Below are positions 1 to 8,206 of a stretch of DNA of 64,000 bases, piece after piece. Both the position numbers and the translations under genes were made by a program. Within the stretch, counting starts at the first letter, position 1; every line of letters starts with the position of its first letter. This DNA is from Nocardioides sp. ChNu-153. Lineage in GTDB: Bacteria; Actinomycetota; Actinomycetes; Propionibacteriales; Nocardioidaceae. The notes below the pieces were generated by a model. It was not told where the DNA came from and did not search any database. It saw only the letters and a list, made by a program, of their open reading frames with translations. The stretch spans positions 62,001 to 126,000 of the forward strand of contig NZ_JADEVT010000001.1 in NCBI RefSeq assembly GCF_030466625.1. Reading direction: 5' to 3'.

Positions 1-1055
1 GGCGCGATCCACTTCTTGAGGAAGGCGCCGTCCGCGTAGTCGCCGCAGTGGTTGATCGGGCCCTTGGCCTGCGGCGCCGTGCCGGTGAAGTCGATGACGA
101 GGCGGGGGCCGCCGTCGGGGCCGCCCGTCTCCTCCTTCGTCAGCGTGATCCGCTGGGTGTGCAGCTGCGGGTCGTCGACGCCGTCCTGCTCCGCGTAGTC
201 CTCCCAGATGAACGTGCCGGTGGGGATCTTCGAGAGGATCTCGCGGCGGAACGTCTCGGTGGTCTTGTCGAGGATCGCGTCGAAGGCGGCGAAGACCTGG
301 TCGCGGCCGTAGCGGGCGAACAGCTCGGTCAGCCGGCGCGCACCCAGCAGGCAGGCGGAGCACTCGGCGTCGAGGTCGGCCGCCAGCGAGTCGGGCATGC
401 GCGAGTTGCGCGTCATGATCTTCAGCGCGGACTCGTTGGGCACGCCGCCGTCCCACAGCTTGATCGGGGGGACCATCAGGCCCTCCTCGAACACGCTGGT
501 CGCGGTGCTCGGCATCGAGCCGGGCACCGAGCCGCCGATGTCGTCGTGGTGGCCGAAGGCCTGCACGAACGCGACCACCTCGGGGCCGTCGCCCGAGTCG
601 TGGAAGACCGGCGCGGTGATGCACAGGTCGGGCAGGTGGCCGATGCCGCCCTCGGACAGGTAGACGTCGTTGTGGAAGAAGACGTCGCCGGGCTTCATCG
701 TCTCGACCGGGTAGTCGCGGATGACCGGCTGCACGAGCGCCGAGTACGAGCGGCCCGTGAGCTTGCGGGCGTGCTTGTCGTGGATGCCCGCGCGGTAGTC
801 GTGGGCGTCGCGGATCATGGGCGAGCGGCTGGTGCGCCCGATGGAGGTCTCGACCTCCTGCTCGACCGACGCCAGGTAGCCCTCGACGATCTCGACGACG
901 ACCGGGTCGACGTCGACGCCCTCGGTGAGGCGGTACGGCGCGTCACCGCCGGGGGCGCGCACGCCCACCACGGTCGGGGGCTCGGTCTCGGCGCCGGGCA
1001 CGCGGGTGGTCGCGGAGCCGCCGGCCGCGGGGGTGGGGAGGACGTCGCTGGTCAC
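1..1055 (-). CDS. hyuB: Hydantoinase B / acetone carboxylase alpha family protein (partial)
   Basis: Only the N-terminal 351 residues are present; the gene runs off the left edge. I translated it from GTG at 1055, which overlaps the hyuA stop as GTGA. The family motif region reads FFHNDVYLSEGGIGHLPDL, followed by conserved Gly/Asp-rich segments. In this family HyuB pairs with HyuA to open cyclic amides (hydantoins, 5-oxoproline) or to carboxylate ketones in an ATP-dependent way. The substrate cannot be read from sequence. The overlap with hyuA implies a co-translated two-subunit enzyme. The gene sits next to molybdenum-hydroxylase and fdrA-type genes, which favours a cyclic amide or imide over a ketone; that is inference. 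Confidence 0.9.
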   Translation of the reverse strand, partial: MTSDVLPTPAAGGSATTRVPGAETEPPTVVGVRAPGGDAPYRLTEGVDVDPVVVEIVEGYLASVEQEVETSIGRTSRSPMIRDAHDYRAGIHDKHARKLTGRSYSALVQPVIRDYPVETMKPGDVFFHNDVYLSEGGIGHLPDLCITAPVFHDSGDGPEVVAFVQAFGHHDDIGGSVPGSMPSTATSVFEEGLMVPPIKLWDGGVPNESALKIMTRNSRMPDSLAADLDAECSACLLGARRLTELFARYGRDQVFAAFDAILDKTTETFRREILSKIPTGTFIWEDYAEQDGVDDPQLHTQRITLTKEETGGPDGGPRLVIDFTGTAPQAKGPINHCGDYADGAFLKKWIA

Positions 1056-3163
1056 GAGAGGGACTCCTTGCGGGTGATGAGCAGGTTGCCGAAGCGGTCG
1101 ACCTCGGCGCGGAAGCCGGGGTGCAGCGGGACGGTCGAGCTGAACTCCTCGACGATCGCCGGGCCGGTCACGACGTCGCCGGCGCCGAGCTGCGCGCGGG
1201 CGACGACGGGCGCGTCGTACCAGTCGTCGAAGTAGACGCGGCGGGTGCCGGTGACGGCGCCCTCGGCGCCGCTGCCGCCAGCGATCTCGCGCAGCTCGGG
1301 CTTGCGGATCGGGCCGATGCCGGAGACGCGGAGGTTGACCCACTCCACCGGCTGCGAGGAGTCGCCGCGGAAGTCGTAGCCGTAGAGCTTGTGGTGCTCG
1401 GCGTGGAAGGCGTCCGCGACGGCCTCGACGAGCGCGTCGTCGACGGGGCCCTCGGGCACCGGCACGCGGACCTCGAAGGCCTGGCCGACGTAGCGCAGGT
1501 CGGCGGATCGCACGAACTGGCGCTCGGCCGGCTCGAAGCCCTCCCGGGCCAGGGCCTCGTCGGCCTCGGCGGCCAGCGACGCGAGCAGCTTCTCGACGCG
1601 CGGGCGGTCGAGGTCGTCGTGCTTGCTGATCGCCGTCTGGACGTAGTCGTTGCGCACGTCGACGGTGAGCAGCCCGTACGCCGAGGTGTTGCCCGGGTTG
1701 AGCGGCACGATGACGCCCTCGAGGCCCAGGATGTCGACGAGGCGGCAGGCGAGCAGCGAGCCGGAGCCGCCGAACGTGACCATGTGGAAGTCGCGGGCGT
1801 CGAGCCCGCGCTTGACCGTGACCTGGCGCAGCGCGTTGGCCTGGTTCCAGGCCGAGATCTCGAGGATGCCGTCCGCGGCCTCCTCGACGCCGAGGCCGAG
1901 CTTGCCGGCCACGTCGGTGATGCCGGCGCGGGCCGCGTCCACGTCGAGCGGGATCTCGCCGCCCAGCAGGTGCGGGGGGATGCGGCCGAGCAGCACGTGC
2001 GCGTCGGTGATCGTGGGCTCGGTGCCGCCCTTGCGGTAGCAGAGCGGGCCGGGGTCGGCGCCCGCCGACTGCGGGCCGACCTTGAGGGTGCCCTCGGGGC
2101 TGATCCAGGCGATGGACCCGCCGCCGGCACCGACGGTGACGACGTCGATCATCGGGATCTTGCTGGGGTACGGGCCGACCGTGCCCTCGGTGGTGAGGGC
2201 GGGGTGGCCGTCCACGACCACGGTGACGTCGGTCGACGTACCCCCGCCGTCGCAGGTGAGCACGCTGTCGAAGCCCGCGCGCTGCGCGATGACCGCGGCG
2301 CCGAGGGCACCCGCGGCCGGGCCGGAGAGCACCGTGGTGATCGGCTGGCGCACGACCTCCTCGGCCGAGAGCACACCGCCGTTGGACTTCATCACGTAGA
2401 ACGGCACCTCGCGGTGCTCGCCCGCGGCGTCGCCGCCGCCGGCCTGCGCGGTGAAGGAGTTGAGCCGCTCGGTGATGTTGTTGACGTAGGCCCGGATGTT
2501 GGGCTTCACGGCGGCGTCGACGAGCGTGGTGACGCTCCGCTCGTACTCGCGGTACTCGCGCAGCACCTGCGAGGACAGCGAGTAGTCGGCCTCGGGGTAC
2601 TCGCGCTGCAGGATCGCCAGGGCCTGCTCCTCGTGCACGGGGTTCGCGTACGAGTTGAGGAACGACAGGCCGATCGTGGTGACGCCGCGGGCGCGGAAGT
2701 AGCGCGCCGCCGCGACGACGTCCTCCTCGACCAGCGGGCGGACCTCGGAGCCGTCGACCGCGAGGCGGCCGCCGATGGTGCGGACCAGGTCGACGGGGAC
2801 GATGCGGTCCGGCTTCACCCAGAAGTACGAGTTGCCGTAGCCGTCCGGGACGGACTGGCGGGCGATCTCGAGGAGGTGGCCGTAGCCCTCGGTGGTGATG
2901 AAGCCGAGGCCCTCCACCTTCTCCTCGAGCAGCTTGTTCGTCGCGACCGTGGTGCCGTGGCTGACGGCCGTGACCGCGTCGCCGTCCAGGCCGAGCAGGC
3001 CCAGCACCTTGTCGATGCCGTTGAGGAACCCGTCCGCGGGGTTCGACGGCGTCGAGGGGGTCTTGGTCGTGACGAGCTCGCCGGTCTCCTCGTCCACGGC
3101 GACGACGTCGGTGAAGGTCCCACCGGTGTCGATGCCGATACGGATGCGACGCGTGGCGCTCAT
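1052..3163 (-). CDS. hyuA: Hydantoinase A / 5-oxoprolinase-type ATP-dependent subunit
   Basis: 703 residues, about the usual length for HyuA. The N terminus has the ASKHA-type phosphate-binding motif GIDTGGTFTD at residues 10-19, and a second motif, DGGGTSTDV, lies near residue 300, preceded by GPAAGALGA. The start is ATG 3163, with a GGAGG ribosome site six bases upstream; the reading frame stays open further upstream but that part looks non-coding. HyuA supplies the ATP-dependent phosphorylation or activation step for ring opening with HyuB, whose start overlaps the stop of this gene. It is transcribed away from coxD across a 311-base divergent region. It could instead be part of a ketone carboxylase, but no third (gamma) subunit is visible. 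Confidence 0.92.
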   Translation of the reverse strand: MSATRRIRIGIDTGGTFTDVVAVDEETGELVTTKTPSTPSNPADGFLNGIDKVLGLLGLDGDAVTAVSHGTTVATNKLLEEKVEGLGFITTEGYGHLLEIARQSVPDGYGNSYFWVKPDRIVPVDLVRTIGGRLAVDGSEVRPLVEEDVVAAARYFRARGVTTIGLSFLNSYANPVHEEQALAILQREYPEADYSLSSQVLREYREYERSVTTLVDAAVKPNIRAYVNNITERLNSFTAQAGGGDAAGEHREVPFYVMKSNGGVLSAEEVVRQPITTVLSGPAAGALGAAVIAQRAGFDSVLTCDGGGTSTDVTVVVDGHPALTTEGTVGPYPSKIPMIDVVTVGAGGGSIAWISPEGTLKVGPQSAGADPGPLCYRKGGTEPTITDAHVLLGRIPPHLLGGEIPLDVDAARAGITDVAGKLGLGVEEAADGILEISAWNQANALRQVTVKRGLDARDFHMVTFGGSGSLLACRLVDILGLEGVIVPLNPGNTSAYGLLTVDVRNDYVQTAISKHDDLDRPRVEKLLASLAAEADEALAREGFEPAERQFVRSADLRYVGQAFEVRVPVPEGPVDDALVEAVADAFHAEHHKLYGYDFRGDSSQPVEWVNLRVSGIGPIRKPELREIAGGSGAEGAVTGTRRVYFDDWYDAPVVARAQLGAGDVVTGPAIVEEFSSTVPLHPGFRAEVDRFGNLLITRKESLS

Positions 3164-3474
3164 GCAGCCTCCAGGTTCGTTGGTGCGTTCACGGCATTGA
3201 ACCCCGAACGGCGTGACCAGGGCTTCGTCAAACATCGCCGGATCTCGGGTCGATCTTGGGCAGATAGCCGCAAGCTCGGCGCGGCGCTGTGCGGGCACGC
3301 CGTGGTCCGGGCGACGCCGGCGCCGTTGGCACAAGGCGCCAAGGGCGCCGCGCGCCTGTTGGCAACGGTCGGCGGTGAACGCCGTCACACGCCGACCTAG
3401 GGTGGATCCACGCGCCGCCCCGGCGCGGTCGCGGCGGGACCGTGACGTCGAGGGACGTCGAGGAGAGGTGGCAC
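3164..3474. promoter_or_regulatory. Divergent intergenic region hyuA / coxD
   Basis: 311 bases without a convincing gene. A -10-like TAGGGT lies at 3398-3403 reading towards coxD, about 71 bases before its GTG, so that transcript would have a leader with a proper ribosome site. Two related elements, TTGGCACAAGGCGCCAA (3326-3342) and TTGGCAAC (3359-3366), lie just upstream and could be activator sites. Base composition is locally lower in GC near 3180-3280, as expected of a promoter region. The hyuA promoter is not clear. Confidence 0.5.
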
Positions 3475-4386
3475 GTGGACGCGCTGGACCGGCCGGACGG
3501 GCCGCTGGGGCCGGACGGGCCGCACGACGTCGAGGAGCTGACGCGCCGGCTCGACGGCGTCGGCTACCTCGCGGACCCGGGCACGGCGACCGCCGCGTGG
3601 CTGGCGTGGCGCACGTCGCGGCCCCTGTTCCTCGAGGGCGAGCCCGGGGTCGGCAAGACCTCGCTGGCGACCGCGCTCGCGCGGGTGCTGGGCCGCGACC
3701 TCGTGCGCCTGCAGTGCTACGAGGGCATCGACGCCGCCGCCGCGCTCTACGACTGGGACCACCCGCGCCAGCTGCTCCACGTGCGCGCCCTCGAGGCGGC
3801 CGGCGAGGCCGACCAGGAAGCGCTCGAGCACGACCTGTGGAGCCGGCGGTTCCTGCTGGCCCGCCCGCTGCTGCGCTCGCTCGAGCGCCCGTCGGTCCTG
3901 CTCGTCGACGAGCTCGACCGGGCCGACGACGAGTTCGAGGCGTTCCTGCTCGAGCTGCTGAGCGACTTCTCGGTCACCATCCCGGAGTACGGCACCGTGC
4001 GCGCCGAGGTGCCGCCCGTCGTGGTCGTCACGAGCAACCGCACCCGCGAGGTGCACGACGCGCTCAAGCGGCGCTGCTACTACCACTGGGTCGAGCACCC
4101 CGACCTGGCCCGCGAGGTCGAGATCGTGCGCCGCTCCGTGCCCGCCGCGAGCGCCGAGCTCGCCGCAGGGGTGGCCCGCGTCGTCGCCCGCCTGCGGGAG
4201 GGCGACCTGCTCAAGCCGCCCGGGGTCGCGGAGTCGATCGACTGGGCGGTCGCGCTGCAGGCCCTCGGCGCCACCCGCGTCGACGTCGCCACCGCCGCGC
4301 GCACCCTCGGCGCCGTGCTGAAGTACCGCGAGGACCAGCAGCGCGTCGCGACCCATCTCGCCCAGCTGCTCGGGGAGCAGGCGTGA
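3475..4386 (+). CDS. MoxR-type AAA+ ATPase, CoxD-like
   Basis: 303 residues. Walker A GEPGVGKTSLA lies near residues 56-66, Walker B LLVDELDRAD near 141-150, and a sensor-1 Asn segment (VVVTSNRTREVHDALKRR) near 182. This is the MoxR/CoxD arrangement. In CO dehydrogenase systems CoxD works with the VWA protein CoxE to mature the molybdenum/copper active site. The start is GTG 3475 because GAGGAGAGG sits just before it; an in-frame GTG at 3442 lacks a ribosome site. Its stop overlaps the coxE start (GTGA). The structural Mo-hydroxylase genes are 11 kb away, but no other client is in view. Confidence 0.9.
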   Translation: MDALDRPDGPLGPDGPHDVEELTRRLDGVGYLADPGTATAAWLAWRTSRPLFLEGEPGVGKTSLATALARVLGRDLVRLQCYEGIDAAAALYDWDHPRQLLHVRALEAAGEADQEALEHDLWSRRFLLARPLLRSLERPSVLLVDELDRADDEFEAFLLELLSDFSVTIPEYGTVRAEVPPVVVVTSNRTREVHDALKRRCYYHWVEHPDLAREVEIVRRSVPAASAELAAGVARVVARLREGDLLKPPGVAESIDWAVALQALGATRVDVATAARTLGAVLKYREDQQRVATHLAQLLGEQA

Positions 4387-5576
4387 GCGCCGGTCCCGCG
4401 TCGTCCGGGCCTTCCGGCCCCGCTGCCCTGCCCGACCTCGTCGCCGAGCTGACCGGACTCGCGACGGCGCTGCGCCGCGCGGGCGTCGACGTGCCCGCCG
4501 GCGGCGTGGCCGCGACCGTGACGGCCCTCGCCGCGCTCGGCACGCCCGGACGCGACGCCACCTACCGGGCCGGGCGCCTCACGCTCTGCCAGCGCCCCGA
4601 CGACCTCCGCGTGTACGACGAGGTGTTCGACCTCTGGTTCTCCCGCGCCGAGTGGGCCGGCGACGTGCGGCGGGCGGTGAGCGTCCCGACGTACCGCGAC
4701 GTGCCGGTGCCCGGCGACGCCGACGCGGGCGACCCGGCCGCCGCCACCGCCCCGCCGACCTCCAGCGAGGTCGAGGTGCTGCGCTGCCGCGACGTCGCCG
4801 CGCTCACCCCGGAGGAGAAGGAGCTCGTCGCCCACCTCGTCGCCCGGCTGGCGCACCGCCCCGCGCTGCGCCGCTCGCGGCGCACCCGGTCCGCGGCCCA
4901 CGGGCGGGTCGACCTGCGGCGCGTCGTGCGTGACGCCGTGCGCACCGGCGGCGACCCCGTGCGGTGGTCGCACCGGCGGCCGCGGGTGCGCCCCCGCCGT
5001 ACCGTGCTGCTGCTCGACGTGTCGGGGTCGATGAGCCGGTACGCCGAGACCTACCTGCTCTTCGCCCACGCGCTCGTGCGCTCGCAGCCGAGCGCCGAGG
5101 TGTTCTCGGTCGGCACGCGCCTGACCTGCCTGACCCGAGCCTTCCGCTCGCCCGACCCGCAGAGCTCGACCGAGGAGGTCGCCCGGCGGGTCGTCGACTG
5201 GAGCGGCGGCACGCGGCTCGGCGAGGGCCTGCAGGTGTTCCTCGACCGGTGGGGGCAGCGCGGCACCGCCCGCGGCGCCGTCGTCGTGCTCTTCTCCGAC
5301 GGCTGGGAGCGCGGCGACGCGACCCTGCTGGGGGAGCAGGTGGAGCGCCTGCACCGCCTGGCCCACCGCGTCGTGTGGGTGAACCCGAACCGGGCGCGGC
5401 CGGGCTACGAGCCGCGTACGGCGGGCCTGCGCGCCGCCCTACCCCACGTCGACGCGTTCGTCGACGGCCACAGCGTCGACGCGCTCGAGGCGCTCGTCGA
5501 CGAGATCGCGTCGGGGAGCCGGGCCCGTCCCGGCGCGACCCCGCTCGCCCCAGCAGGAGGAGACCGACGTGCGTGA
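4383..5576 (+). CDS. VWA-domain protein, CoxE family
   Basis: 397 residues. The C-terminal half carries a von Willebrand A domain with a MIDAS-like DVSGS near residue 212, a downstream GGTRLGEG segment carrying the Thr, and FSDGW with the Asp. The N-terminal half is the Asp/Arg-rich CoxE region, with an HxxxRxxRT basic stretch just before the VWA domain. CoxE-type proteins act with a MoxR ATPase as a chaperone-like pair in metalloenzyme maturation. The GTG start overlaps the coxD stop, and the gene overlaps xdhC by eight bases, so the three are one operon. Confidence 0.9.
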   Translation: MSAGPASSGPSGPAALPDLVAELTGLATALRRAGVDVPAGGVAATVTALAALGTPGRDATYRAGRLTLCQRPDDLRVYDEVFDLWFSRAEWAGDVRRAVSVPTYRDVPVPGDADAGDPAAATAPPTSSEVEVLRCRDVAALTPEEKELVAHLVARLAHRPALRRSRRTRSAAHGRVDLRRVVRDAVRTGGDPVRWSHRRPRVRPRRTVLLLDVSGSMSRYAETYLLFAHALVRSQPSAEVFSVGTRLTCLTRAFRSPDPQSSTEEVARRVVDWSGGTRLGEGLQVFLDRWGQRGTARGAVVVLFSDGWERGDATLLGEQVERLHRLAHRVVWVNPNRARPGYEPRTAGLRAALPHVDAFVDGHSVDALEALVDEIASGSRARPGATPLAPAGGDRRA

Positions 5577-6714
5577 GGTGCTCGCCGAGGCCCGGCGGTG
5601 GTGGGAGGCGGGGGAGCGGTTCGCGCTCGGCACCGTCGCCGCCACCTGGCGGAGCGCGCCCCGACCGGCGGGCGCCACGATGGCGGTGGGCCCGGACGGC
5701 ACCGTCGTCGGCTCGGTCTCCGGCGGGTGCGTCGAGGGCGCGGTCTACGAGCTGGGGCAGGAGGCCATGGCGACCGGCGAGGCGCACTTCGAGCGGTTCG
5801 GCGTCTCCGACGACGATGCGATCGCGGTCGGCCTGGTCTGCGGCGGCATCCTCGACGTGCTCGTCACGCCCGTGGACGCGACGACGTTCCCCGTGTTCGA
5901 GGCGGTCGCGGACTCGATCGACGCCGACCGCGCGGTCGCGCTCGTGACGGTGCTCGCCGGCCCCGCGCCGGTCGGGGCGCGGCTCGCGGTGTGGGCCGAG
6001 GAGACCGCCGGCGGGCTCGGCGACGCCGGGCTCGACGCCGTCGTCGCCGCCGAGGCGCGGGCGCTGCTCGCGGTGGGGGAGACCCGCACGCTGGCGCTCG
6101 GCCCGCAGGGCCAGCTGCTCGAGGACGACGTCACGGTGCTCGTCGAGGTGTTCGCCCCGACGCCGCGGATGGTCGTGTTCGGCGCCATCGACTTCGCCCG
6201 CGCGACGGTGCGGGTCGGCAAGGTGCTGGGCTACCACGTCACCGTGTGCGACGCCCGGCCGCTCTTCGCGACCCCGCAGCGCTTCCCCGAGGCCGACGAG
6301 GTCGTCGTCGACTGGCCGCACCGCTACCTGGCCGCCACCGAGGTCGACGAGCGCACCGTGCTCTGCGTGCTCACCCACGACCCCAAGTTCGACGTGCCCC
6401 TGCTCGAGGTCGCGCTGCGCGGCCCCGCGGCGTACGTCGGCGCGATGGGCTCGCGCCGCACCCACGCCGACCGGGTACGGCGGCTGCGCGAGGCGGGTCT
6501 CGGCGACGCCGAGCTGGGGCGCCTGCGCTCGCCCATCGGCCTCGACCTCGGCGCCCGCACGCCCGAGGAGACCGCGGTGTCCATCGCCGCGGAGATCGTG
6601 AGCCTGCACCGCGGCGGCGGCGGCCGCCCCCTGACGGACCTCGACGGCCCCATCCACTCCGGCCTGCTCCGCGCCGACCCGCCGAGCGACAGCCCCGCCG
6701 GCTCCGGCGGCTGA
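5569..6714 (+). CDS. XdhC/CoxI (CoxF) family molybdenum-cofactor maturation protein
   Basis: 381 residues with the two expected parts. The N-terminal XdhC/CoxI segment has GTVAATWRSAPRPAGA and the conserved SGGCVEGAVY motif. The C-terminal Rossmann-like XdhC domain begins near residue 200 (MVVFGAIDFA) and includes GAMGSRRTHADRVRRL. In family members this protein binds molybdenum cofactor, aids its sulfuration and inserts it into xanthine dehydrogenase-type enzymes. The GTG start follows an AGGAGGAG ribosome site inside the end of coxE. It very probably serves the coxMSL-type hydroxylase at 15.6-19.6 kb. Confidence 0.92.
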   Translation: MREVLAEARRWWEAGERFALGTVAATWRSAPRPAGATMAVGPDGTVVGSVSGGCVEGAVYELGQEAMATGEAHFERFGVSDDDAIAVGLVCGGILDVLVTPVDATTFPVFEAVADSIDADRAVALVTVLAGPAPVGARLAVWAEETAGGLGDAGLDAVVAAEARALLAVGETRTLALGPQGQLLEDDVTVLVEVFAPTPRMVVFGAIDFARATVRVGKVLGYHVTVCDARPLFATPQRFPEADEVVVDWPHRYLAATEVDERTVLCVLTHDPKFDVPLLEVALRGPAAYVGAMGSRRTHADRVRRLREAGLGDAELGRLRSPIGLDLGARTPEETAVSIAAEIVSLHRGGGGRPLTDLDGPIHSGLLRADPPSDSPAGSGG

Positions 6715-6724
6715 CCCCGCGTTC

Positions 6725-7003
6725 GTGCCGGTGGTGGAGGTGGGTGCGCCAGGCCGGTGGTTGAGGGGGGTGCGCTAGCACCCCTCGAAACCACGCTCGT
6801 TCTCCGCCGGGCATGCACGGATCGCGGCGAACGGCCAGGAGAACCGGCCCTGAAGGCTCCTCGGCGCGCGGTCGCCGCGATCCAGGTCGTGGGGCGGCTG
6901 CGGGATGGTTTCGAGGGCTTGCCAGAGCAAGCCGCCTCAATTACCGGTGGGCCGCCCTGGCGGCCACCTCCACCACCGGTGGGCCGCCCTGGCGGCCACC
7001 TCA
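6725..7003. repeat. Palindromic repeat cluster, copy 1
   Basis: The interval between xdhC and the MFS gene is made of hairpin units. Unit B (6756-6794) has stem GGGGTGC / GCACCCC around loop GCTA. Unit C (about 6905-6945) has stem GGCTTGC / GCAAGCC around loop CAGA. Two D units (6950-6965, 6982-6997) have stem GGCCGCC / GGCGGCC around CT. The outer arms are GGTGGTTGAGG and CTCGAAACCAC. The last unit supplies the stop codon of the MFS gene. The same units recur around 41-43 kb. No protein is supported here. Confidence 0.8.
6819..6883. repeat. Perfect 12-bp inverted repeat between two repeat units
   Basis: GGATCGCGGCGA at 6819-6830 is matched perfectly by its reverse complement at 6872-6883, with a 41-base centre that also contains GGCCAGGAG and a near-complementary CTCCT. 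It occupies the spacer between repeat units B and C, which is only about 15 bases in the other copies. It would make a long hairpin if transcribed. Function unknown. Confidence 0.7.
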
Positions 7004-8206
7004 ACTGCCGGCGCGCGCCGTACCCTCCGCGCCGACGCGCCGCGTCGGGCCCAGGCCCAGCGCGGTCACCACCTGGGCGACGGCCACGCACGCCAGCAGC
7101 ACGAACGGCGGCGTCCACGACCCGGCGGCGTCGTGCAGCGCACCGATGCCGGTGGGTCCGAGGGCAGCCACCAGGTACGACACCAGGAACGCCATGCCCG
7201 CCAACCGCGCGGAGTCCTGCGCCGTCGCCGCGTGCTCCACCAGCTGCGTGAGGCCGAGGGTGAACGCCGCGCCGTTGCCGAACCCCAGCAGCAGCACGAC
7301 GGCCCACGGGGACCACCCTGGCGCGACGACCAGCGCCGCGAGGCCGACGACGTTCACGAACCCGGCCGCCGCGTAGAGCCCGCGCCGGTCCCGCAGCCGG
7401 TCGACCGCGAGCGGCACCAGCAGCGCCGCACCGAGCTGCGCCGCGCTGAACCCGGCGAGCAGCAGGCCGGCGGCGCCGTCGCCCCAGCCGCGGTCGACGT
7501 ACGACGGCGCGATCCACGCGAGCAGCGAGTAGAACATCACCGAGCTGGTCGTCAGGTACGCCGTCACCAGCCAGGCGCTCGGGCTGCGCCACGGCAGCCG
7601 GGCGCCCCGGGCACCGACGGCGGCCCCGCGGGTGCCCGCGACGGCGGGGCGCGCCGTACCCCGCACGCGCAGCACCCACCACACGGCGCCGACGGCCGCG
7701 GGCAGCGCCCACACGCCGAGGGCGGCGCGCCAGCCGGCGGCCCCGGAGAGCGGTACGGCGAGCGCCGCGGCCAGCGTCGCGGTGGTCATCATCGCCGCCA
7801 TGTAGGCGCCGGTCATCGCGCCCGGGCGCCGGGGGAAGTGGCGCTTGACCGCCCCGGGCAGCAGCGCGCCGACGATCGCGATACCGGCACCGGCGACGAA
7901 CGTGCCGCCGTACAGCAGCGTGACGCCGCCCCAGGGCCGCGCCGCCGTGCCGACGGCGACCGCGACGGCCCCGACGGTCAGGGCGCGGTCGAGCCCCAGA
8001 CGCACCGCGAGCAGCGTGGCCACCGGGGCCAGCGCCCCCATGCAGAGCACGGGGAGCGCCGTGAGGAGCCCCACGGCCACGCTGCTCAGGCCGAGCGCGC
8101 GGTCGAGGTCGCCCACGAGGGGCGGCACGGAGGTGAGGGGCGACCGGGTGCTCGCGGCCACCGCCACCAGGGCGGCGACGACCGCGAGCCGACCGGTCCG
8201 GCTCAC
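7001..8206 (-). CDS. MFS transporter, CynX/NimT-like
   Basis: 401 residues, strongly hydrophobic with about 12 membrane segments, and VGDLDRALGLSSVAVGLLTALPVLCMGALAP at the N terminus, typical of CynX/NimT-type (cyanate or nitroimidazole group) permeases. The GTG start at 8206 overlaps the stop of the DUF1116 gene as GTGA, so it is the last gene of the DUF2877-fdrA-DUF1116 operon. By position it probably moves a substrate or product of that pathway, such as a small ureide or amide acid. Direction and substrate cannot be read from sequence. The stop codon lies inside a palindromic repeat. Confidence 0.85.
   Translation of the reverse strand: MSRTGRLAVVAALVAVAASTRSPLTSVPPLVGDLDRALGLSSVAVGLLTALPVLCMGALAPVATLLAVRLGLDRALTVGAVAVAVGTAARPWGGVTLLYGGTFVAGAGIAIVGALLPGAVKRHFPRRPGAMTGAYMAAMMTTATLAAALAVPLSGAAGWRAALGVWALPAAVGAVWWVLRVRGTARPAVAGTRGAAVGARGARLPWRSPSAWLVTAYLTTSSVMFYSLLAWIAPSYVDRGWGDGAAGLLLAGFSAAQLGAALLVPLAVDRLRDRRGLYAAAGFVNVVGLAALVVAPGWSPWAVVLLLGFGNGAAFTLGLTQLVEHAATAQDSARLAGMAFLVSYLVAALGPTGIGALHDAAGSWTPPFVLLACVAVAQVVTALGLGPTRRVGAEGTARAGS

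Noticed and set aside
48..1235. Long plus-strand open frame opposite hyuB
   Set aside because: GC-rich antisense shadow with Arg/Ala/Gly-rich sequence and no family motifs. The minus frame gives a clear HyuB protein.
1121..3400. 759-residue plus-strand open frame opposite hyuA
   Set aside because: Shadow of hyuA caused by high third-position GC; its translation has the Asp/Val/Gly/Arg bias of antisense frames.
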